Below the pieces are notes generated by a model that was not told the DNA's origin, searched no databases, and was given only the letters and a program-made list of their open reading frames with translations. A program made the translations under genes and the position numbers. A DNA stretch of 47,020 nt from Nitrososphaerota archaeon (GTDB lineage: Archaea; Thermoproteota; Nitrososphaeria; Conexivisphaerales; UBA164): positions 1 to 47,020 of the forward strand of contig WYER01000006.1 of the NCBI GenBank assembly GCA_009903795.1. Reading direction: 5' to 3'. Shown piece after piece: positions 1 through 8,029 of this stretch (position 1 is its first letter; each line of letters begins with the position of its first letter).

Positions 1-438
1 CTCATAGTCATAACTGTAATTGCCGGAATATTCCTTTACAGCTTTGTATCTGGGTACTTGGGGACGCTTTCTGGAACTACAAACCAGCCACCACCGAACG
101 TACAGTTCATTGCAAGCTCAGTAAAGCCGTATCAAAGTAATAATTATTATATCTATAATTTTACCTTTACGGCAGAGAACGCAGGAATGTCTGCCGTAAC
201 TCTTGAAACCAATGCTCTTGTAATAAATGCTAGCAATGGACAATCTATAGGAATTGCAAAAGTATATACTGGCCCAAATGGCGTAATAACTCCGGTAACG
301 ATTGCACCAAATAGTGAAGCAACATTTACGGCCATGTATAACTTTAGCACTTCTCCATTACCAGCAGGCAACTACTACGTTAAGTTCACAACAACATCAG
401 GCTACACAATCCAGTCCCCAACCGTTTATGTCTCATAA
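1..438 (+). CDS. Archaeal type IV pilin-like secreted protein, 5' end outside the window
   Basis: The reading frame is open from base 1, so the gene enters the window already under way, and a start at the TTG at position 58 would be artificial. The first ~20 codons encode an uninterrupted hydrophobic helix (LIVITVIAGIFLYSF), followed by a beta-rich, Asn/Thr/Ser-rich domain of about 120 residues with no cysteines. A hydrophobic N-terminal helix followed by a small beta domain is the architecture of archaeal class III signal peptide proteins (type IV pilins, archaellin relatives); the cleavage site would lie upstream of the window. The stop is TAA at 436-438. The pilin assignment is inferred from architecture, not from a recognised family signature. 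It could also be a type IV pilin-like binding protein. Confidence 0.6.
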   Translation, partial: LIVITVIAGIFLYSFVSGYLGTLSGTTNQPPPNVQFIASSVKPYQSNNYYIYNFTFTAENAGMSAVTLETNALVINASNGQSIGIAKVYTGPNGVITPVTIAPNSEATFTAMYNFSTSPLPAGNYYVKFTTTSGYTIQSPTVYVS

Positions 439-579
439 AAATATTTGAAAACAAAATTATTTTTTTGAACTGGCATTTTCCACCTCCTAAATGGCTATGG
501 TTTGTTGTTTGTATTATAAATGCCCGACATATGGTTTTAGAGCTTACGCTGTCTAAAGGACACTGGAAAAGCAATAGAT

Positions 580-880
580 TTCAGAGTTAAAAGAAACAAT
601 TAAGTATCAAACAAAAAGAAATTAGTTCTAGTGGATTTCGCTTTACTTAAAAGACATGTGCTAAATGCGGATATGTTAAGGGCTTAACATTGGCTGGCCC
701 TGTGTTCAACTGTCCTCTGGTTGAACTGCAGATAGGGACTAAGGGACTATAATGTAGCTTTTAGCCACTTGAGGCTTGAGGAGTGGGAACCACTATTAGT
801 GCCTTTGGTTCCGCATCTACCCGTGGCTTTACGTTATGAGCAAGGTGTGGCAAGAAAACAGTAAGCCACGCCCTTGTGTA
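580..880 (+). pseudogene. Decayed TnpB (IS200/IS605-type) C-terminal fragment
   Basis: Broken coding sequence is readable in shifting frames. Around 582-622 one frame gives SELKETIKYQTKRN, typical of the helix before the TnpB zinc finger. From 651 another frame gives KTCAKCGYVKG and then FNCP, the two halves of the TnpB zinc ribbon, followed near 735 by a degraded RDYN-like motif. Stops occur at 648-650 and elsewhere, and at least one base has been lost around 630-650. The last part, ending near 880, resembles the Pro-rich tail of archaeal TnpB. The N-terminal two thirds are missing. This family differs from the TnpB at 26304-27570, because its zinc-finger spacing and tail are different. The rest of the 439-944 gap shows nothing recognisable. 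Confidence 0.6.
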
Positions 881-909
881 GTAGTTTACTTATCATAAGA
901 AAGAAAAGG

Positions 910-928
910 TTATAACCTTCTTTATCTA
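910..928 (+). promoter_or_regulatory. Likely promoter of the ribose-1,5-bisphosphate isomerase gene
   Basis: An AT-rich box (TTATA at 910-914, with a second AT-rich stretch at 921-928) lies about 20-33 nt before the ATG at 945, the distance expected for a TATA box of a leaderless archaeal gene. No Shine-Dalgarno sequence is visible before the start. Confidence 0.4.
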
Positions 929-944
929 ATTTTTCTATTTAACC

Positions 945-1889
945 ATGTCAGAAGAATTTTCGTCTAAACTGAAACAGACTTTTGAAGATATAAGGACCAT
1001 GAAAGTGAGGGGAGCCGGCAGGATAGCAAGGGCTGCAGTTGCCGCTTTAAGGGACGAAATATTTTACGTTTCAGACAGCTCACCCGAAGAATTTTATAAA
1101 AGGATGCAGGCTGCCGCTAATTTTCTGAAGAGCTCAAGGCCAACAGCGGTTTCCCTTCCAAACGGCATCAACACTGTGATAAAGAGCATACAAAAGGGCA
1201 TTGCTCAGGGTCTTGACCTAAAATCCCTTAAAGAGTACGTAGCAAAAGAAGCCGAAACGTTCATCCAGAAGAGCATTGAAGCCCAGAAAAAGATAGGGGA
1301 AATAGGCACAAAGAGGATAGTCAACGGCGACACAATCCTGACTCACTGCAATAGTCAGTCAGCCATAAGCGTCATAGAAACCGCTTTCAAAGAGGGAAAG
1401 CAGATAAAAGTTTTTGTGACTGAGACAAGGCCAAGGTTCCAGGGGAGGTTAACTGCAGCTTACCTTGCAGATCACGGCATTGACGTTACCTTAATTCCAG
1501 ATACTGCTGCAAGGCTCTACATGAGAAAGATTGACAAAGTTGTCGTCGGTGCTGACGCCATAGCCGTTAACGGCGCCGTCGTGAACAAGATAGGAACATC
1601 TCAGATAGCAGCGCTGGCTTTTGAATCAAGGACAAGGGTCATGGTTGCAGCTGAAACCTATAAGATAAGCCCGCAGACGTACTGGGGAGAGCTGATAGAG
1701 ATAGAAATGAGGAGTCCTTACGAAGTTGCCCCAAAATCGTGGCTTGACAAGCACCCAAGGATAAAGGTAATGAACCCGGCTTTCGATATTACTCCACCTC
1801 AGTACATCGATTTTATAGTTACTGAAAAAGGGATCTACCCGCCACAGGGCATAATCATGCTCTTCAAGGAGCTATACGAGCTAGCCTAA
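945..1889 (+). CDS. Ribose-1,5-bisphosphate isomerase / eIF2B-like protein
   Basis: A 314-residue member of the eIF2B alpha/beta/delta-like isomerase family. The N-terminal helical segment (FEDIRTMKVRGAGRIARAA) and the length match archaeal ribose-1,5-bisphosphate isomerase. In the archaeal AMP pathway this enzyme converts ribose 1,5-bisphosphate to ribulose 1,5-bisphosphate. Expected active-site residues are present: a Cys near residue 135 in THCNSQS and an Asp near 204 in GADAI. The partners of that pathway, AMP phosphorylase and RuBisCO, are not in the window, so a role as an archaeal eIF2B-type or other sugar-phosphate isomerase cannot be excluded. It stands alone on the plus strand, and its last 9 bp overlap the convergent small membrane protein gene. 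Confidence 0.82.
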   Translation: MSEEFSSKLKQTFEDIRTMKVRGAGRIARAAVAALRDEIFYVSDSSPEEFYKRMQAAANFLKSSRPTAVSLPNGINTVIKSIQKGIAQGLDLKSLKEYVAKEAETFIQKSIEAQKKIGEIGTKRIVNGDTILTHCNSQSAISVIETAFKEGKQIKVFVTETRPRFQGRLTAAYLADHGIDVTLIPDTAARLYMRKIDKVVVGADAIAVNGAVVNKIGTSQIAALAFESRTRVMVAAETYKISPQTYWGELIEIEMRSPYEVAPKSWLDKHPRIKVMNPAFDITPPQYIDFIVTEKGIYPPQGIIMLFKELYELA

Positions 1890-2153
1890 AATTAAAGTCA
1901 GAACAAGCATGTAAACTACAAGCCACGTTATTATGTAAGATCCTATCCCGTGATACCCGGCTTTTTTCTTCCCTATAATCTGTATTTGATCTTTGAAAAC
2001 GTATATCAGCAAAGAAGCTAAATAAAATATAAGGGGAGAAAAAACAGCTACATATCCCATACCGTGTACGTAAAGCAGAGCGCTTACAACTCCCGCTGCC
2101 GCTGCAAGCGCTACACGTGACCAGTATAGCTTATTAAGCTCCCTCTCCTTCAT
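1881..2153 (-). CDS. Small three-helix membrane protein (possibly EMC6-like)
   Basis: About 90 residues from the ATG at 2153. A longer start at 2198 would run 38 bp into the divergent Rqc2 gene and adds only a charged, low-complexity N-terminus. After a basic N-terminal helix (KERELNKLYWSRV) there are two closely spaced hydrophobic segments and a third near the C-terminus (IGSYIITWLVVYMLVLTL). The size and topology, with the conserved-looking YWSR and GIGSYI..TW motifs, recall a crenarchaeal protein family that I associate with EMC6-type membrane insertase subunits; this is a weak inference. The stop TAG overlaps the end of the isomerase gene. Its start is only 7 bp from the start of rqc2 on the other strand. 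Confidence 0.65.
   Translation of the reverse strand: MKERELNKLYWSRVALAAAAGVVSALLYVHGMGYVAVFSPLIFYLASLLIYVFKDQIQIIGKKKAGYHGIGSYIITWLVVYMLVLTLILG
2131..2138 (+). promoter_or_regulatory. TATA box of the Rqc2 gene, inside the opposite gene
   Basis: TTATTAAG is centred about 26 nt before the ATG at 2161, the spacing of a leaderless archaeal promoter. It falls within the N-terminal codons of the minus-strand membrane protein gene. Confidence 0.45.
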
Positions 2154-2160
2154 CTTTTCT

Positions 2161-3906
2161 ATGGATTTTTTATCCGACCTTGAACTCGGGGCGCTCATGA
2201 ACAGGATCTACCCAACTATACAGGGAAGGTACATTAATAACGTTTACTCGTTAGATGAGCTCAGGTATTCCTTTACAGTTAAAGATTACGAATACGCCCT
2301 GAACGTTCACCTAAAGATAGGCCTCTGGCTTTCAGACATGTACATAAAAGAAAGGTGGGAAAGCGAATTTATCAGAAAACTCAGGGACTTTATGGAAGGG
2401 AGCAGGATTGAAGGGCTTGAAGTTCCGGCGGGACAGAGGTTGATAGTTATGCGCCTGAGCTCCGGGACAATCTACTTTGAGCTATTCGGAACATCTAACG
2501 TTGTATGCACAGACAGGTCAGGCATAATACAGTGCGCTCTTAGAGAAGAGGAGTTCAGGGATAGGAAGGTGAAACCTGGAGAAGCTTACATCTTGCCAAA
2601 GCTCAAGGGAACCCCGCTTGCCGAGCTTCCGGAACCTCCGTTTAACGAGAAAGTCTCAGTATCCAGGCACCTTGGCTTTTTTATTGCGACTTCAAGAAAG
2701 TTCATAGAGGAGATACTTTTCAGGGCAGGTGTTCAGCCGGAGAAGCCCGCCAACGCGCTTTCTGATGCTGAAAAGGAAGCTATAAAAAGCGCCATGAAGC
2801 AGATAGTCAGCGAGTGCTCTTCCTCCGATAAGATGTACGCTTATTCAGAAGGCACATATTCGTTTATAAAACTTTTATCAAAAGGGGATCCTGTCGCGGT
2901 TTACAGCATCCCTTTTGGCATAAAGGAGGCCTTTGATCCGTTTCTGTTTAAAGTTCAGGAAGAATCCGAAGACGAAAAGAAGAAGGCACTGGCTCAAAGC
3001 TATCTTGAAAAGGCAAAGCTTCTCAGAGATATAGCAGCTAGGCTTATGGAAGGGGATGCTGAAAGCATAAAATCTTATATAGAAGAAAAAGGCGGAAGCT
3101 ATGCTGAAGGGGTGCTGAAGGTTGCAGGAGAAACTGTTAAAGCTGATTCTCTGCCGGCCCTTGCTTCAAAGCTTTACGAAAGGGCGAAAAACTATGAAGT
3201 TGGCGCAAAAAAGGTACTTAACTCAAAGTCAAAGGTAAAGGAAAAAAAGGTAAAGGTCGTCAGCGTAAAGAAGAGGGAATGGTACGAAAAGTACAGGTGG
3301 TTTATAACTTCAGAAGGTTTACTTGCAGTTGGCGGTAGGGACGCCAGCAGCAACGAAGCAATCCTGAGAAAGTACGTCAAGCCAGACGATTACGTTTTTC
3401 ACGCTGAGCTCCCTGGTTCTCCTTTCTTTGTTGTCAGCGGAAGAGCCGGAGAAACGTCGCTCAAAGAAGTAGCTACAGCGACAGCATCTTTCAGCAGGGC
3501 CTGGAAGATGGGTCTGACTACAGCTGACGTTTATTATGTAAAGGGGGATCAGCTGAGCTTAGCTGCGCCTTCAGGTGAGTACATGGGAAAGGGCTCAGCC
3601 ATGATACTCGGAAAGAGGAACTACGTTAAAGGGCTGAAGCTTAAGCTTGGCGTCGGGCTCGCAAGAGTTGGCGATGATCTAAAGGCTTACTGTGCCCCGC
3701 TTAGTTCAGCTTCAAAGATGTGCGACTGGTTCATCGAAATAGAGCCTGGGAGGCTTTCGCAGGCTGAAGCAGCCAAGAAGATTCAGAAAAAGCTTTCAGA
3801 GCTTTATGGTATTGTTATTTCACTTGAAGAGATTCAAAAGGTCCTTCCTGCCGGAAACACCGACATAGTTGGCATAAGGAAGAAAGGTGATATCCCTTTT
3901 ATCTAG
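2161..3906 (+). CDS. rqcH: Rqc2/NEMF homologue (NFACT protein), ribosome quality control
   Basis: A 581-residue NFACT-family protein. The N-terminal NFACT-N domain starts at once with LSDLELGALMNRIY and continues through KIGLWLSDMY. A helix-hairpin and coiled-coil region covers roughly residues 170-370, with the very charged KVKEKKVKVVSVKKREW linker. The NFACT-R (DUF814) domain follows at about 375-500 with WFITSEG, GGRDASSNE and HAELPGSPFF. Family members bind 60S/50S subunits carrying stalled peptidyl-tRNA and add C-terminal tails to the blocked nascent chain. The start at 2161 fits the family N-terminus. The 3' end overlaps the convergent ribK by 4 bp. Confidence 0.92.
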   Translation: MDFLSDLELGALMNRIYPTIQGRYINNVYSLDELRYSFTVKDYEYALNVHLKIGLWLSDMYIKERWESEFIRKLRDFMEGSRIEGLEVPAGQRLIVMRLSSGTIYFELFGTSNVVCTDRSGIIQCALREEEFRDRKVKPGEAYILPKLKGTPLAELPEPPFNEKVSVSRHLGFFIATSRKFIEEILFRAGVQPEKPANALSDAEKEAIKSAMKQIVSECSSSDKMYAYSEGTYSFIKLLSKGDPVAVYSIPFGIKEAFDPFLFKVQEESEDEKKKALAQSYLEKAKLLRDIAARLMEGDAESIKSYIEEKGGSYAEGVLKVAGETVKADSLPALASKLYERAKNYEVGAKKVLNSKSKVKEKKVKVVSVKKREWYEKYRWFITSEGLLAVGGRDASSNEAILRKYVKPDDYVFHAELPGSPFFVVSGRAGETSLKEVATATASFSRAWKMGLTTADVYYVKGDQLSLAAPSGEYMGKGSAMILGKRNYVKGLKLKLGVGLARVGDDLKAYCAPLSSASKMCDWFIEIEPGRLSQAEAAKKIQKKLSELYGIVISLEEIQKVLPAGNTDIVGIRKKGDIPFI

Positions 3907-4589
3907 ATAAAAACGCTTATCTTAACCCTGTCCCCATCCTTGAGGTTCAGCTCTTTTCTTAGGTTGTACTGAGATATTATCTCTACCACGTCGATGCCAT
4001 AGTGAGTCCTCTCAATTATTATTACTGCCCCTCTAATTCCTTCTACAAAAGCGTGAAAGCACCATAAAGAACCGTACGTCCTGAGCCCGTTGGTAAAACC
4101 ATCTATCTTTATCCCGAAGTTTCTGTATTCGTTTAGCTTTTCCCTTTCCTTTATGTACTTGCTGTCTAGCCTTATATTAAGTGTACCTGGATATGGCGTA
4201 AACCCGAGCTTCTTGATGAACTGCTCTTTGTAACCATCAAGAGACATGTAATAAGCACCTTCCCCAAGCCCACTGAACACCGTTCCTTCCATGTTAATCG
4301 TCGTAGGTGCTTCTTCGAGCTCGTTCCTCAACAGAAGGTATACGGTTACAAGCAGGTCCACTCCTTTCTGTGTAAGCCTTACGCTGGTTCCTTCTTTTTC
4401 CACAATCCTCTGTATGTATCCTTCTTTCTCTAGCTTCGACAGATAAATGCTTGCGCTCTGCTGCGATTTTCCGAGAATCTCTGCAAGCTCGCTGGTCTTG
4501 ACCGTAATGAATCTATCTTTTGCCCCCAGCAGCATGAGGTTGAACAACAGCTCGAAGTTCTTCAGCTCAAGCTTTTTCAAAACCAGCAC
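3903..4589 (-). CDS. ribK: CTP-dependent riboflavin kinase with N-terminal winged helix (RbkR type)
   Basis: 228 residues in two parts. Residues 1-90 form a MarR-like winged helix (KTSELAEILGKSQQSASIYLSKLEKEGYIQR). Residues ~100-228 form the archaeal riboflavin kinase domain, with FSGLGEGAYYMSL, PYPGTLNIRL, RTHYGIDVVEII and LRKELNLKDGD motifs. The enzyme makes FMN from riboflavin using CTP. Archaeal proteins with this fused HTH (RbkR) also act as transcriptional regulators of riboflavin genes. No other riboflavin gene is nearby, so any regulation would be in trans. The start is a GTG at 4587-4589; no ATG lies upstream in frame before the AT-rich promoter region. Confidence 0.93.
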   Translation of the reverse strand: MLVLKKLELKNFELLFNLMLLGAKDRFITVKTSELAEILGKSQQSASIYLSKLEKEGYIQRIVEKEGTSVRLTQKGVDLLVTVYLLLRNELEEAPTTINMEGTVFSGLGEGAYYMSLDGYKEQFIKKLGFTPYPGTLNIRLDSKYIKEREKLNEYRNFGIKIDGFTNGLRTYGSLWCFHAFVEGIRGAVIIIERTHYGIDVVEIISQYNLRKELNLKDGDRVKISVFI

Positions 4590-4631
4590 CTTAGCGCTAA
4601 TATAGAAAGCTTTGGCTTAAAACGTTTTGTA

Positions 4632-4988
4632 TCAGGCTTCAGCTGTGATGTCTACTTCCGTCAGGATTTCTTCGTCTATGAAGCTGCAAACCACTGTCGT
4701 TCTTGACGGCTTGTGTGGGAAATACTTTTCAAAGAGCTCGTTCATTTCCTGAAAGTACTTTCTGTCAGCAAGGTAAACTACAACTTTAACTGTTTTGTCG
4801 AGAGAGCTCCCAGCAGCTTTAAGTATTGATTCAGCCTTTCTTACAGCGTTTTCAAACTGTTCCTTAAAGCCTGTCTTCTTTCCCTTTTCTGTCCCTATCT
4901 GTCCTGATACAAAAATCAGCCCTCCTGAAATAACCGCATGGGAATAAGGTCCAGCTTTCGGAAGCGAATCCACGTTTACGTTCTTCAT
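4632..4988 (-). CDS. ridA: RidA family enamine/imine deaminase
   Basis: 118 residues. The frame is open upstream through the tRNA-Ser gene, but the family N-terminus (VDSLPKAGPYSHAV) begins right after the ATG at 4986-4988, which is taken as the start. RidA proteins hydrolyse reactive 2-aminoacrylate-type enamines released by PLP enzymes. Family features seen are GPYSHAV, GLIFVSGQIGT, the middle VVYLADRKYFQEMNE and the C-terminal PSRTTVV, which carries the substrate-binding arginine. An AT-rich TTTTTAG box on the minus strand at about 5011-5017 sits 23-29 nt upstream, so the gene is probably leaderless and transcribed separately from the tRNA. Confidence 0.93.
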   Translation of the reverse strand: MKNVNVDSLPKAGPYSHAVISGGLIFVSGQIGTEKGKKTGFKEQFENAVRKAESILKAAGSSLDKTVKVVVYLADRKYFQEMNELFEKYFPHKPSRTTVVCSFIDEEILTEVDITAEA

Positions 4989-5028
4989 GACATTAAATTG
5001 CAGTAAGCTTCTAAAAAGTCTTGCGTTC

Positions 5029-5038
5029 AAAAAAAAAA
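5029..5038 (-). terminator. Poly-T terminator of tRNA-Ser
   Basis: On the minus strand the tRNA-Ser gene is followed directly by ten T residues. Oligo-T runs end transcripts of archaeal RNA polymerase, so this should separate the tRNA from ridA, whose promoter lies just beyond. Confidence 0.55.
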
Positions 5039-5124
5039 CGCCGGGGGTGGGATTCGAACCCACAAGGCCGATTACGGCCACAGGCTCTCAAGGCCTGCCC
5101 CATACCAGGTTAGGGGACCCCGGC
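5039..5124 (-). tRNA. tRNA-Ser (UGA)
   Basis: Read on the minus strand, an 86-nt cloverleaf has acceptor arms GCCGGGG and CCCCGGC with discriminator G. The anticodon arm is CAGGC-CTTGAGA-GCCTG (anticodon TGA), a long variable arm (GGCCG..CGGCC) marks a class II tRNA, and the T-arm is GTGGGTTCGAATCCCAC. The UGA anticodon assigns serine. CCA is not encoded and no intron is seen. The 5' end abuts the stop codon of the deaminase gene with no spacer. Confidence 0.96.
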
Positions 5125-6492
5125 TTACATCCAGTACTTTAAGCCGCTCCTACTTAAAAGTTCAGCTGCATATTCGTCAGCTTTTTCGTAGACTTCTTCT
5201 TCGTCTACTGTTAGCACCTTTCCTTCCTTCTTTAAGAACTTTCCGTCAACTATAAGATCAGTGCAGTCGTTTCCTGTTCCAGAGTACATGAGGTTTGAAA
5301 GAGGCTGAAGCCTTGGGAACATGTGTGGAGCCCTTGTGTTGAAAACTGCAATGTCGGCCTTCATGCCTTTTTTCAACATTCCAACATCTTTTTCTATTCC
5401 CATGGCCTTTGCACCGTTATATGTTGCCATCTTGAGAACAGTAAAAACGTCAATGGCCTGAGGGTCTAGCGTGCTTACCTTCTGCAGGAGGAGAACTAGC
5501 TTCATTTCCCTTATAAGGTCATAATCATCGTTGCTAGGGCCTCCGTCTGTTCCTAGTGCAACGTTTACTCCGTTCTTCAACATCTTCGTTACAGGTGCTA
5601 TGCCTGAACCAAGCTTGCAGTTAGAAGATGGGTTATGCGACACAGATGTTCCAGTAGATGCAAAAATTTTCATGTCTTCTTCGTTAAGCCACACCCCGTG
5701 CACGTACACATATTTTCTCCCGACCATGCCCAATTCTTTAAGGAACTTTCCAGGCGTTGTACCCCTTCCCGAAAAGTACCTTATGTCATCCCTTACTTCA
5801 GCCAAGTGCATAGTTACTCCTGAGCCTTTTTCTTTGACTATTTGAGCGATAGTCCTGAAAAGGTCATCGCTGACAGCGCCAGGCGTCCTTGGGGAGAACC
5901 ATATCCATATCCTGTCGTCTTTGCCGTTCCATTTTGAAAAAAGATCGTTGAACAGCTTAAGCGAAAGCTGTGGATCCTCTATAAGCCCCTGATGCAGCAT
6001 CTGAGGATGATCAGCATATCCCGGTATGTCCATGATCTGTTTTCCTATGGCGGCCCTCATCCCGCTTCTGTAAACGTTTTCTACAACTCTGTTTACACCA
6101 TACCTAGCATTTATTGACGTTGCAACGAATGATGAGGTGCACGTGTTTATCATTTCCAAAAGGGTTAGCTTTGTGCTTATGTCCATGATATTTTCGTCTA
6201 GGTTTCCCTGTAACGGCCAGACCCAGTCCCTTAGCCATTCTATAAGAGTTACGTTGTCCGGCACAAGGCCCCTTAGGATGCCCTGAGCCAGGTGCACGTG
6301 CGTGTTTATAAGCCCGGGCAAAACAATCCTGTCCTTCCCGTCTATAACAAATTCAGCGCTTTTGCTTTTAACATTCTTCCCTATTTCTACAATCCTGTCA
6401 TCCTCAACGTATATAGATCCTTCTCTTATAATTGGCTGTTCGTCGTCTGCAGTTGCTATAAAAGCGTTCTTAATAAGGACGCTCGTCATCAT
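5125..6492 (-). CDS. Amidohydrolase: MTA / S-adenosylhomocysteine / 5'-deoxyadenosine deaminase type
   Basis: 455 residues, the family's usual length. Metal ligands of the amidohydrolase superfamily are visible: HxH in GLINTHVHLAQG (H65, H67), H in VTMHLAE, H in YVHGVWL and D in LGTDGGPSNDD. The N-terminal and C-terminal beta-sandwich parts (LIKNAFIATADD, GMKADIAVF) are typical. LIEWLRDWVWPLQ and SHNPSSNCKLGSG resemble the deaminases acting on methylthioadenosine, S-adenosylhomocysteine and deoxyadenosine, which feed methionine and purine salvage. Closely related chlorohydrolase-like deaminases cannot be separated by eye. The start is one of two adjacent ATGs (6492 or 6489). A TTATATAAT box on the minus strand at 6509-6517 gives it its own promoter downstream of the ECF genes. 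Confidence 0.85.
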   Translation of the reverse strand: MMTSVLIKNAFIATADDEQPIIREGSIYVEDDRIVEIGKNVKSKSAEFVIDGKDRIVLPGLINTHVHLAQGILRGLVPDNVTLIEWLRDWVWPLQGNLDENIMDISTKLTLLEMINTCTSSFVATSINARYGVNRVVENVYRSGMRAAIGKQIMDIPGYADHPQMLHQGLIEDPQLSLKLFNDLFSKWNGKDDRIWIWFSPRTPGAVSDDLFRTIAQIVKEKGSGVTMHLAEVRDDIRYFSGRGTTPGKFLKELGMVGRKYVYVHGVWLNEEDMKIFASTGTSVSHNPSSNCKLGSGIAPVTKMLKNGVNVALGTDGGPSNDDYDLIREMKLVLLLQKVSTLDPQAIDVFTVLKMATYNGAKAMGIEKDVGMLKKGMKADIAVFNTRAPHMFPRLQPLSNLMYSGTGNDCTDLIVDGKFLKKEGKVLTVDEEEVYEKADEYAAELLSRSGLKYWM

Positions 6493-6525
6493 GTGGGTTA
6501 TATCTTTGCATTATATAACGTTTGA

Positions 6526-7245
6526 TCACGCAAACATTCCTATGTAAACAATAAGTGATAAAATCAGGATCATGAAGATCAAATCAGAAGTTCTTAAAGG
6601 GTATTCATAGATAAACGTTGGCTTCTCTGAAGCGCCATAACCCCTTAACTCAAGCGCTTCTGCTAGCTGCTGACTTCTTACTATTGATACAACAAAAAGA
6701 GGCACTAGTATTGTATAATAATTCTTTAAAAGCTTAAAAATATTTTTTGTATCAAAATCAACGCCCCTGGCTTTCTGAACCTCTATAATCTGAGAAATGT
6801 CAGATGCGAGCACAGGTATGAACTTGTAAGTTGTTGAAATAAGAAAAGAAAAATCCCGCCATCGAAGGACTTTTCTCGCCATATAATCAATTTCGTCAGG
6901 GGAAACGGACGTAAACATTATTGATGAAGAAAAAACAAGGTTGACGAACCTCAGAGCATAAGCAAACCCAGTCAATACGCTTCTCCCGAGCAAAAATTCA
7001 GCAATAAAGATTATTGTAGCAAAAGGCGCTGAGGGCACAAGGGATCCAGCATTGTTCCTGAGCTTTTTTGCGCTCGCGCTCAAAGTCAGCATTAAAACAA
7101 AAAGCGAAAGCGCTTTTTCAAAAGAAAAGAAAGCAAGGGAAGCAACTATAAGTATTAGCCCAGCAGCTATTTTGGTGTATGGATTTAACCTATACAGCCA
7201 GCTATCTTTCTGCTCGTAAACGAAGGCTCTAGATATTGCTGACAC
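6526..7245 (-). CDS. ecfT: ECF transporter transmembrane protein EcfT
   Basis: 239 residues with five or six hydrophobic helices and the two EcfT coupling signatures, QKARGVDFD and LELRGYGASE, whose Arg residues contact the ATPases. EcfT is the scaffold that joins a substrate-binding S component to the EcfA ATPases in vitamin and metal importers. The GTG start (7243-7245) overlaps the end of the upstream ecfA by 17 bp, so it is translationally coupled as the last gene of an ecfA-ecfA-ecfT operon. No S component lies inside the operon. The nearest candidate is the membrane protein at 9394-10098. Confidence 0.9.
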   Translation of the reverse strand: MSAISRAFVYEQKDSWLYRLNPYTKIAAGLILIVASLAFFSFEKALSLFVLMLTLSASAKKLRNNAGSLVPSAPFATIIFIAEFLLGRSVLTGFAYALRFVNLVFSSSIMFTSVSPDEIDYMARKVLRWRDFSFLISTTYKFIPVLASDISQIIEVQKARGVDFDTKNIFKLLKNYYTILVPLFVVSIVRSQQLAEALELRGYGASEKPTFIYEYPLRTSDLIFMILILSLIVYIGMFA

Positions 7246-8029
7246 CTTTTATGACCTCCGCGGCATCTTCAACGCTAAGAGCCGGTTCCTTTAGAGATAG
7301 CTTTTTTGAAATTACTGAAAGCTGTGGTTCTATAAGGTTTGCATCGCTGTAATTAGCTTCTTTAAATAGTTCTTTCATCTTTCCCATCCAGACAACTTTA
7401 CCTTCCTTAACTACAAAAGTTGAAGGGTTAAGGGGCCAAAGAAATTCCATGTCATGAGATGTAATTATAACTCCTTTACCTTCTTTCAGCATCTCATCCA
7501 TCAGATTTCTCAGGTTCTTAAGGTTTAGCCCATCCTGTCCCACTGTTGGTTCATCAAACACTATATACTTTGGATCCCACGCGTAAACTATTGCAAACGT
7601 AAGCCTCTTCTTTTCTCCGCCGCTTAGGCTTAAAGGTGGTCTGTTAGCGTACTTTGAGAGCCCAAACCTATCGAGAGCCTTCATTGCTCTATCCTGGGCC
7701 TCTCTTCTGTCATAGCCCATGTTCTTGAGCGCAAACATGACTTCCTCGAGCACTGTACGTTCAAAAAGCTGGTAGTCCGGATTCTGAAAGATTATTCCCA
7801 CCTTTCTTATTATTTCTAAATGGCTGCTCTTTTTTGTATCAATGCCATCTACGTAAACGCTTCCACGGGTAGGCTTTATGATTCCTGATATGAGTTTTGC
7901 TATCGTGGTCTTCCCCGCGCCGTTTGGGCCCACAAAAGCAGTTACTTCACCTTCTTTTATTTCAAGAGAAACACCTTCTACAGCGTACCGAGTACCGTAG
8001 GTATAGTAAACATCTTTCAGTTTTATCAT
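7229..8029 (-). CDS. ecfA: ECF transporter ATPase EcfA (second copy)
   Basis: 266-residue ABC ATPase. Walker A GPNGAGKT lies near residue 34, the Q-loop is FQNPDYQLF, the signature LSGGEKKR, Walker B YIVFDEP and the switch His is in ITSHD. The QNPDxQ sequence is characteristic of the energy-coupling-factor subfamily (CbiO/EcfA). It overlaps the preceding ecfA by 4 bp (ATGA-type) and ecfT by 17 bp. With the other ATPase it should form the heterodimer that powers substrate uptake across the cytoplasmic membrane. Confidence 0.92.
   Translation of the reverse strand: MIKLKDVYYTYGTRYAVEGVSLEIKEGEVTAFVGPNGAGKTTIAKLISGIIKPTRGSVYVDGIDTKKSSHLEIIRKVGIIFQNPDYQLFERTVLEEVMFALKNMGYDRREAQDRAMKALDRFGLSKYANRPPLSLSGGEKKRLTFAIVYAWDPKYIVFDEPTVGQDGLNLKNLRNLMDEMLKEGKGVIITSHDMEFLWPLNPSTFVVKEGKVVWMGKMKELFKEANYSDANLIEPQLSVISKKLSLKEPALSVEDAAEVIKGVSNI

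Noticed and set aside
4989-5081. Extended N-terminus of RidA reading into the tRNA-Ser gene
   Set aside because: The family begins at the ATG 4988, a TATA box fits this start, and a T10 terminator lies within the extension.
5531-5845. Long opposite-strand frames inside the deaminase gene (also seen in MFS, RNR and exosome genes)
   Set aside because: They are antisense shadows of strongly supported genes and have no promoter or family features.
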